From Candidatus Uhrbacteria bacterium RIFOXYA2_FULL_40_9 (GTDB lineage: Bacteria > Patescibacteriota > Patescibacteriia > UBA9934 > GWF2-40-263), in NCBI GenBank assembly GCA_001791615.1, contig MGEY01000030.1, forward strand, positions 1 through 8,650: a DNA stretch of 8,650 nt, given 5' to 3'. The stretch's first letter is position 1; the number at the start of each line of letters is the position of its first letter. The position numbers and the translations under genes are program-made. This document shows positions 1 to 4,039 of the stretch, in pieces. The notes under the pieces were generated by a model. It worked only from the letters and a program-made list of their open reading frames with translations. It made no database searches and was not told the DNA's origin.

Positions 1-756
1 TTTGGTTTCTGTTCTTCCAAAAATACGTCTACGCAGAGAAGAAAGTTCCTGATTGAGAGATCGCGCACTTTGTGGGCGTGCTAGAGGATCACGTCGGATC
101 ATGGCATTGATGAATTCTTTCAAATCAGCGTGCATATTGGTGGGAAGTGCTCCATTGCCAATATTTCCACCAGAGAGAAAGACCATGGTCATTCCCAAAG
201 AGTAAAGGTCACTCGCCGGGATTGGAGGTAATCCTTGGGCAAATTCGCAAGGCATGAAGAATGGAGTTCCGCCTTTTGCTTTGCTCGCATGTGTGGGATC
301 TGCAACATACAGGCCAAAATCAACAAGCGTGGCATTATGATTGGGAATATCCAGAAGAATATTCTGTGGCTTAATATCGCAATGAATAACTCGATGGAAA
401 TGCAGGTAACTCAGAGCATCCAGAAGACGCTGCATAATCCAGCACAGATGTTCATCATCTACAAACCCTCGCTTTTCCGCGACTGTTGAAAGATCTTCTC
501 CTTCAATAAAAGACATCACAAACACCTGACCGAAATCTGAAAATTCGTAATAAGCCTTTGAAGTCGGAAGGGAAACATGACTGATATTCCAGAGAAGTTT
601 TGCTTCTTTTCGGAATAGATCCATGTACACGGGGTCGCCTGTTTTTTCCTGTTTCAAGCAGACCTTTTCTCTGAGAAGCTCGTGAACACCTAGGAATGTT
701 CTTCCAAACGTTCCTTCAGAGATTTGCTTTACGACATCGTACTCGCCAATGTGCAT
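1..756 (-). CDS. Serine/threonine protein kinase, partial (C-terminal end outside window)
   Basis: Eukaryotic-like (Hanks-type) Ser/Thr kinase, expected to transfer ATP phosphate to protein Ser/Thr residues; the target is unknown. The 252 visible residues cover nearly the whole kinase fold: glycine loop ISEGTFGRTFLG (12-23), beta3 lysine K35 in VCLKQE, probable alphaC Glu E51, catalytic loop VIHCDIKPQN (123-132) with D127, K129 and N132, metal-binding DFG (146-148), a modified APE motif MPCE (168-171), the alphaF Asp in ASDLYSLG (D183) and the late Arg in DPLARPQS. The residue before the catalytic Asp is Cys, not Arg (HCD), which makes this a non-RD kinase. No membrane segment is visible; a C-terminal extension may lie beyond the left edge. 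The ATG at 756 lies inside the end of the HD gene (28-base overlap) and has AGGAGG 5 bases upstream, so translational coupling is likely. Kinase identity is secure; function and substrate are not. Confidence 0.93.
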   Translation of the reverse strand, partial: MHIGEYDVVKQISEGTFGRTFLGVHELLREKVCLKQEKTGDPVYMDLFRKEAKLLWNISHVSLPTSKAYYEFSDFGQVFVMSFIEGEDLSTVAEKRGFVDDEHLCWIMQRLLDALSYLHFHRVIHCDIKPQNILLDIPNHNATLVDFGLYVADPTHASKAKGGTPFFMPCEFAQGLPPIPASDLYSLGMTMVFLSGGNIGNGALPTNMHADLKEFINAMIRRDPLARPQSARSLNQELSSLRRRIFGRTETK

Positions 757-1370
757 TGAAGCCTCCTAAGGGAACGTTGAAGGTTGATGCGCGCTTGTTC
801 TTCATATCGCTGTTGGAAGAATGGAGTGTGATAGATCGTTTTTCTTGCAAGAAATTGTTGAAGAATTGCTGCACGACCTGGATTGAATAAAGCATCAGGA
901 ACACAGAGATATTCTTTACGGATAGCTTGTTCATAGGCTTCAAAGAAGTGTTCGTTCTGACCAAAGATTGAAAGATCAATATCACCAATGAGTTTTTCTT
1001 CTTTGGTGCGGGATTCATGACTAGGAATCGTAGCAAGAATCAGTTGTTCTATCAGATCAAGATCTTTTTCACAAAGACCAGCTTGTTTTCCGACCCGACA
1101 CGCTAGCTTTGCACTTTTGAGTTCATTATCCGAATTGCTAATCACATAGATTGCATCATGAAACCAATAAGCATATTCAATCAGAGAGAGCCTGGGAGTT
1201 TCTCTACCAAGTCTATCTATCTCTTCAAAACCTTGAAGAAGATGAGTCAGGGTATGATAGTGACGGTGAGGTTCTTCATAACAAAAACAGAGATCTTGGA
1301 AAGTAACTCCATGATCTCCGTGAAGGTGAAGGGTCTGACAAAGCGCGTTCCAACGGGCTTGCAGATTCAT
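729..1370 (-). CDS. HD-superfamily metal-dependent phosphohydrolase (COG4339-like)
   Basis: A 213-residue soluble protein that matches the family of predicted HD-type metal-dependent phosphohydrolases. Visible motifs, in order: YEEPHRHYHTLTH (31-43) with H39 and H43, the core HD pair in YWFHDAIY (H71-D72), SDNELKSA (80-87), LATIPSH (112-118) with H118, DIDLSIFG (130-137), and the family-typical C-terminal run IRKEY...FFQQRYEEQARINLQ. The length is normal for the family. The biological substrate is unknown; hydrolysis of a nucleotide or phosphoester is an inference from the fold. The frame is open upstream to 1478, but those 36 residues overlap the CoaD-CoaE gene and look unlike the family. 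The ATG at 1370 has AGGAG 5 bases upstream and forms an ATGA overlap with the stop of the preceding gene, so it is preferred. The stop is TAA. It is the middle gene of a three-gene operon. Confidence 0.9.
   Translation of the reverse strand: MNLQARWNALCQTLHLHGDHGVTFQDLCFCYEEPHRHYHTLTHLLQGFEEIDRLGRETPRLSLIEYAYWFHDAIYVISNSDNELKSAKLACRVGKQAGLCEKDLDLIEQLILATIPSHESRTKEEKLIGDIDLSIFGQNEHFFEAYEQAIRKEYLCVPDALFNPGRAAILQQFLARKTIYHTPFFQQRYEEQARINLQRSLRRLQCTLASTMS
762..767 (-). promoter_or_regulatory. Ribosome binding site of the kinase gene
   Basis: On the minus strand AGGAGG lies 5 bases before the ATG at 756. It fixes the kinase start inside the 3' end of the upstream HD gene and supports coupled translation of the two. 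Confidence 0.85.
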
Positions 1371-2560
1371 GAGGACTCCTGAGAAAGGGCAGGGAAGAGG
1401 TGAAGGACATGATCGACAAGCAGAACCAGATCGTTTTGTGTCTCTTCGGCTGTGGAAGAAAGATGATTTTGATAACACAGAACCGTTCCTTGCTGATCGC
1501 GTTGCATGACTTTGCGAAGGGTTTCGACTTTTTCCAAAGCAGAAAGTTGAATCTTGGAAAGTTCTTCACGTCGCTTTTCATCAATGCCTCGCATGGCAGC
1601 AAAGGCGTCTTTGTCAGGGCTATCAACCACAACCACATGATGATTTGTCCAATGACTCACACACATTTCTGCAAGCTGAGCCCATTCAAGAACAATCAAA
1701 CCTTCTTTGCCATTGAGAAATTCGCGATACTTGCGCATGACATGAGGACTTGTAAGTCGCTCAACTTGTTCGCGTGTTTCTTTTGGGCAATTCGTAGCAA
1801 ACAAACGTTGTGCAAGAACCTTTCTATTTACATCGTGGCGCTGTTCAGTTAACACGTCATCACCAAGGAGCGTTGCGAGGGCTTCACGCATTTTTTGCGC
1901 GCCAGCAGAATCTTCTACATAGACTTCGCGGATCAATTGATCCATGTTCAGATGATGAGCAAGATGACCCTTTTCACGAATATGTTCGACAAGTTGTTTT
2001 GCGACAAAGCTTTTTCCTACAGCGATTGCCCCTGTTACGGCAATCTTGTACTGATGGAGAAGGCGCTCTTCTAGGGCCTGCTTCACAAACAAAGGAACAA
2101 AGGCAGAGACATCTAGGTGATGGCTGGCAAATGCCTTTACCATACTTGAGGAAAGCAGACGAAGATGTTCTTCTGAATCAATAAATTCAATATGTCCTTT
2201 AAGTTCGGGAAGCACAAGTGTGTGCAGAGTCATCTGTGTTTCTTCATAGATGCGATCGTCTGCATTGCGAATACCGCGAATTAGGGCATCACAACCTTCT
2301 TTGAGATAGACATCAATGAGGAGTCCTTCTGACCCGATCACTCGGACATTTCGCAAGCCAATTTCTCTCAAAGCACGTTTCGTCATAGCGACTCGTTCAT
2401 TAAGAGAAAAGAGATAAGAGCCTCTTTTAACATCATTGATGGCAATCAGAACGATCACTTGTTCACAAAAGGCAGCAGCCTTTCGGACAAGATCAATATG
2501 TCCGAAGGTGAGAGGATCTGCAGAAAGAGCCACAAGTCCGCGTTGATACTTCATGGTCAT
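1367..2560 (-). CDS. coaD-coaE: Bifunctional phosphopantetheine adenylyltransferase / dephospho-CoA kinase (CoaD-CoaE fusion)
   Basis: One uninterrupted 397-residue frame joins the last two enzymes of coenzyme A synthesis: 4'-phosphopantetheine + ATP to dephospho-CoA, then phosphorylation to CoA. Residues 4-170 are a complete bacterial-type CoaD of normal length: LSADPLTFGHIDLV (12-25) with the nucleotidyltransferase H/xGH site (T18, H21), FSLNER (51-56), LIRGIRNADDRIYE (93-106) with R95 and R98, and LLSSSMVK (135-142). Residues 171-397 are CoaE-like: P-loop GAIAVGKS (177-184), D207 in the DQLIREVY segment, LTSPHV (269-274), and a divergent lid and C-terminus. There is almost no linker. The CoaD motif usually reads GTFDP; here it is LSADP. 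The usual CoaE PLLFE motif is replaced by WAQLAE. The first ATG is chosen because AGGGG lies 5 bases upstream; an in-frame ATG two codons later is possible. It is the first gene of the operon, and its TGA stop overlaps the HD start. The CoaD half is certain; CoaE activity is likely but divergent. Confidence 0.9.
   Translation of the reverse strand: MTMKYQRGLVALSADPLTFGHIDLVRKAAAFCEQVIVLIAINDVKRGSYLFSLNERVAMTKRALREIGLRNVRVIGSEGLLIDVYLKEGCDALIRGIRNADDRIYEETQMTLHTLVLPELKGHIEFIDSEEHLRLLSSSMVKAFASHHLDVSAFVPLFVKQALEERLLHQYKIAVTGAIAVGKSFVAKQLVEHIREKGHLAHHLNMDQLIREVYVEDSAGAQKMREALATLLGDDVLTEQRHDVNRKVLAQRLFATNCPKETREQVERLTSPHVMRKYREFLNGKEGLIVLEWAQLAEMCVSHWTNHHVVVVDSPDKDAFAAMRGIDEKRREELSKIQLSALEKVETLRKVMQRDQQGTVLCYQNHLSSTAEETQNDLVLLVDHVLHLFPALSQESS
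1376..1380 (-). promoter_or_regulatory. Ribosome binding site of the HD phosphohydrolase gene
   Basis: Minus-strand AGGAG lies 5 bases before the ATG at 1370, within the last codons of the upstream fusion gene. It decides for the 1370 start over the longer reading from 1478. Confidence 0.8.
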
Positions 2561-2588
2561 TAGTTCCCCTTGTTTTTGCGTGGTCTTG

Positions 2589-2609
2589 CCTTAGCTTTAT
2601 CAGCCAAGG
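2589..2609 (-). repeat. Inverted repeat / hairpin in the coaD-coaE leader
   Basis: On the minus strand the arms CCTTGGCT and AGCTAAGG flank a 5-base loop. In RNA this is an 8-bp stem with one G-U pair. It overlaps the -10 of the proximal candidate promoter, so it could be an operator. If transcription starts farther right it could instead be a leader hairpin. No T-run follows, so it is not a terminator. Confidence 0.45.
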
Positions 2610-2622
2610 TAGGGTTTGTCAA
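2596..2622 (-). promoter_or_regulatory. Candidate promoter for the coaD-coaE operon (proximal)
   Basis: Reading the minus strand, a perfect -35 box TTGACA (2622-2617) is followed after 15 bases by GATAAA (2601-2596). A 17-base spacing would use the poorer TAAAGC. The start would fall near 2589, about 30 bases before the coding region. The -35 is excellent; the -10 and spacing are mediocre. Confidence 0.45.
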
Positions 2623-2668
2623 TGGAGGGAGAGAGGGAGGATGGAGGAAATTGTAAAGAACTATCCTT

Positions 2669-2696
2669 AGTGTATCTTTTACGCAAAACTTGTCAG
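2669..2696 (-). promoter_or_regulatory. Candidate distal promoter for the coaD-coaE operon
   Basis: On the minus strand CTGACA (2696-2691) and TACACT (2674-2669) are separated by 16 bases. Its -35 shares bases with the plus-strand TTGTCA box, so the two promoters would be back to back. This is an alternative or addition to the proximal promoter. Confidence 0.4.
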
Positions 2697-2718
2697 AGAA
2701 TTATAAATTCTTTACAAT
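2690..2718 (+). promoter_or_regulatory. Candidate promoter for the TrmB-family regulator
   Basis: TTGTCA (2690-2695) and TACAAT (2713-2718) are separated by exactly 17 bases, a strong sigma70-like match. Transcription would start near 2725, leaving a leader of about 85 bases before the ATG at 2811. The -10 box lies inside the right arm of the 11-bp inverted repeat. Confidence 0.6.
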
Positions 2719-2744
2719 GTTTGGTGTGGATAATCAAAAAAATA

Positions 2745-2759
2745 CCGCTTGTTTAGCGG
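2745..2759 (+). repeat. Short hairpin in the TrmB-like gene leader
   Basis: CCGCT and AGCGG form a perfect 5-bp GC-rich stem around the loop TGTTT, between A-rich flanks. On the minus strand it is followed by TATTTTTTT, so it has the look of a weak minus-strand terminator, but no minus-strand gene leads into it. An operator or leader hairpin is equally possible. Confidence 0.35.
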
Positions 2760-2810
2760 AAAAATTAATAGGGCTTAGTTCTCTTCGTGACGAAACCCCT
2801 CGTCGGCCAT

Positions 2811-3566
2811 ATGACAACATCGCTCAAAACACTTCTTTCTCAGCTCGGACTATCCCAAAATGAATCCCTTGTTTATATTGCCCTTTCTCGATTAGGGGAA
2901 GCGCTTGTTCAAGAGGTTTCTCATGAAGCCAAACTTCCACGAACCACGGTTGCAAGTATTCTTGAACGTCTTAAGGATCTTGGTTTTGTGACCGTGCATA
3001 AAACAAAAGGTAAATTTGTTTATTGGATCGAAGATCCTCATGTGCTTGTCACACATGAAAAGACCCGACTTGATGTCGCAGAACAACTTGCAGCTCGATT
3101 GCATTTGGAATATCACAAAGCAGATAAAAAACCCACGGTCGAGATTTATGAAACAAAAGCGGGGATTCAAAAACTGATGACAAAAGTTATTACGGATATT
3201 GCAAAAGGAGCAGAGTTTTTAGTCTTTGAATCTCCGATAAAAAAACACTATCAAGCAGTACTTTCTGAGGAGTTTTACCATGCAATGGCAAAATTGAAAG
3301 AAAAGAAGGGAATTCGTACAAGGGCCCTTATCCCTTCAGGGCATCAGGAGTTTATTCGTCCAAAAACATTAGAGTATAGTGTCGAAGTGCGTGCATTGCC
3401 ATCCGGTGTTGCCATGGAAATCTCTTTTTGGATATTAGATTCCTCCATTGTCCTTTTTTATGGAGAACAAATATTTGCCATGAAAATGAACCATCAACAT
3501 ACGCAAGAAAGTATGAAATCCTTATTTGAATATTTGTGGTCACAATCAAATCCTCTTATTAAGTGA
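2811..3566 (+). CDS. TrmB-family transcriptional regulator
   Basis: Probable DNA-binding regulator of 251 residues. The N-terminus is a typical TrmB winged helix-turn-helix: LSQLGLSQNESLVYIALSRLG (two-part 9-29), then a recognition region around PRTTVASILERLKDLGFV (43-60) and a wing with KTKGKFVYW (64-72). A helical linker (about 76-105) leads to a C-terminal domain starting at PTVEIYETKAGI (108-119), which resembles the PLD-like effector/dimer domain of TrmB regulators. No PLD catalytic HKD motif is seen. In archaea some TrmB proteins sense sugars; the ligand here is unknown. The ATG at 2811 puts the family motif near the N-terminus. An in-frame GTG at 2787 would add eight residues, and neither start has a good ribosome binding site. 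It is divergent from the coaD-coaE operon and could control it or itself. The TGA stop is followed by a strong terminator. Confidence 0.85.
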   Translation: MTTSLKTLLSQLGLSQNESLVYIALSRLGEALVQEVSHEAKLPRTTVASILERLKDLGFVTVHKTKGKFVYWIEDPHVLVTHEKTRLDVAEQLAARLHLEYHKADKKPTVEIYETKAGIQKLMTKVITDIAKGAEFLVFESPIKKHYQAVLSEEFYHAMAKLKEKKGIRTRALIPSGHQEFIRPKTLEYSVEVRALPSGVAMEISFWILDSSIVLFYGEQIFAMKMNHQHTQESMKSLFEYLWSQSNPLIK

Positions 3567-3589
3567 AATAGTATTATTGTTCGAAAATA

Positions 3590-3624
3590 AAAAACTGCCG
3601 TTGGAATAAACTTTGGCAGTTTTT
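3590..3624. terminator. Bidirectional intrinsic terminator
   Basis: AAAAACTGCC (3590-3599) and GGCAGTTTTT (3615-3624) form a perfect 10-bp stem, with GC pairs at the loop end and A/T runs outside. It lies 23 bases after the TrmB-like stop on the plus strand and about 45 bases after the lipoprotein stop on the minus strand, so it can end both converging transcripts. Confidence 0.88.
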
Positions 3625-3669
3625 CTTATACCAGGAAATCCTTGGCTTTAGCCATGGGAGGAGGTCATT

Positions 3670-3861
3670 TTACTCTTCAACTTGATTGGTGGCACTATCT
3701 CTTTCTGCATCAAGAACAATATCCACAAATGTTTCTGAGTTTTGTACAACTGGAGGAACATGATTTTTATCAAGGTTTTCTTCATCTGTTTGTGTAGAAG
3801 AAGAAACGCATCCAGCACCAAGAAAAAGACATAGAAAAAAAAGAAGGGAAAAGTATTTCAT
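3670..3861 (-). CDS. Small putative lipoprotein, function unknown
   Basis: A 63-residue protein with a typical lipoprotein signal: Met-Lys, a hydrophobic stretch (4-14), then LGAGC with the candidate lipid-bearing Cys18. The lipobox is slightly off consensus, with Gly at -3 where Leu is usual. Cleavage would leave a 46-residue, acidic, polar, Ser/Thr/Asp/Glu-rich tail with no recognisable domain, probably a tether or an extended surface peptide. It is a single gene, convergent with the TrmB-like gene and sharing its terminator. No ribosome binding site precedes the ATG; instead TATAAT lies 9 bases upstream, suggesting leaderless translation. A chance reading frame cannot be excluded, but signal, lipobox, promoter and terminator together favour a real gene. 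Confidence 0.65.
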   Translation of the reverse strand: MKYFSLLFFLCLFLGAGCVSSSTQTDEENLDKNHVPPVVQNSETFVDIVLDAERDSATNQVEE

Positions 3862-3870
3862 AGAAAAAGG

Positions 3871-3876
3871 ATTATA
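3871..3876 (-). promoter_or_regulatory. -10 box of the putative lipoprotein gene
   Basis: The minus strand reads a consensus TATAAT ending 9 bases before the ATG at 3861. Normal spacing would start transcription 2-3 bases before the ATG. The best -35 at 17 bases (TCAATT) is weak. Confidence 0.5.
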
Positions 3877-3927
3877 TGAATAGTTTAGGAGAAAATTGAT
3901 TTTTTTTCAAGTAAACAGCCAAAAACA

Positions 3928-3956
3928 TTTACAAAAATGAGTTTTTTTGATAAATT
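3928..3956 (+). promoter_or_regulatory. Candidate promoter for uvrBA
   Basis: TTTACA (3928-3933) and TAAATT (3951-3956) are 17 bases apart, matching 5/6 and 4/6 of consensus. An alternative -10, TATTAT (3975-3980), lacks a well-placed -35. Either gives a leader that includes the hairpin at 4005-4030. No LexA/SOS box of the CTG-N10-CAG or GAAC-N4-GTTC type is seen here. Confidence 0.35.
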
Positions 3957-4004
3957 GTTTTTGCTCATGAGAGTTATTATGAGTCACAAAATTTAGTCAT
4001 TACC

Positions 4005-4030
4005 CCCCTAAGAAACCTTCTTCTTAGGGG
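4005..4030 (+). promoter_or_regulatory. Hairpin masking the uvrB ribosome binding site
   Basis: CCCCTAAGAA (4005-4014) pairs perfectly with TTCTTAGGGG (4021-4030) across a 6-base loop. The 3' arm contains the only plausible Shine-Dalgarno of uvrB, AGGGG (4026-4030), 9 bases before the ATG. In the folded mRNA that site would be inside the stem. No T-run follows, so it is not an intrinsic terminator. Translational control of uvrB is the inferred role. Confidence 0.6.
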
Positions 4031-4039
4031 ATTTGCATT

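Larger units (their letters stand above)
2650..2718. repeat. 11-bp perfect inverted repeat flanking the divergent promoters
   Basis: ATTGTAAAGAA at 2650-2660 is the exact reverse complement of TTCTTTACAAT at 2708-2718, with 47 bases between. The arms bracket the overlapping divergent -35 boxes. The right arm contains the plus-strand -10; the left arm lies just downstream of the distal minus-strand -10. This fits paired operator half-sites for a dimeric or looping regulator, possibly the adjacent TrmB-like protein. Confidence 0.55.

Noticed and set aside
235..489. Plus-strand reading frames of 64-150 codons across 235-2184, and similar minus-strand frames across uvrB and uvrA
   Set aside because: All lie opposite or out of frame with clearly identified genes and show no domain, ribosome binding site or family resemblance.
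1367..1369. TGA read as glycine, as in some CPR lineages
   Set aside because: Reading through would run tens of residues across the HD gene. The ATGA overlap and normal protein ends fit TGA as stop, also at 3564-3566.
1371..1478. N-terminal extension of the HD protein from an ATG at 1478
   Set aside because: The added residues are Ser/Arg/Cys/Pro-rich shadow of the CoaD-CoaE gene. The ATG at 1370 has a proper AGGAG and the family motif begins soon after it.
2787..2810. GTG start at 2787 for the TrmB-like gene
   Set aside because: It adds eight residues unlike the family and has no better ribosome binding site; kept only as a possible alternative.
3626..3655. Nine-codon minus-strand reading frame (MAKAKDFLV) before the terminator
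   Set aside because: It is too short and has no ribosome binding site on its strand; a chance frame is likely.
3657..3665. GGAGGAGG-like ribosome binding site on the plus strand
   Set aside because: No ATG, GTG or well-spaced TTG follows with a credible frame; the minus-strand lipoprotein gene occupies the region.
3862..4039. SOS (LexA) box before uvrB
   Set aside because: No CTG-N10-CAG or GAAC-N4-GTTC match was found by eye; other lineage-specific LexA motifs cannot be excluded.
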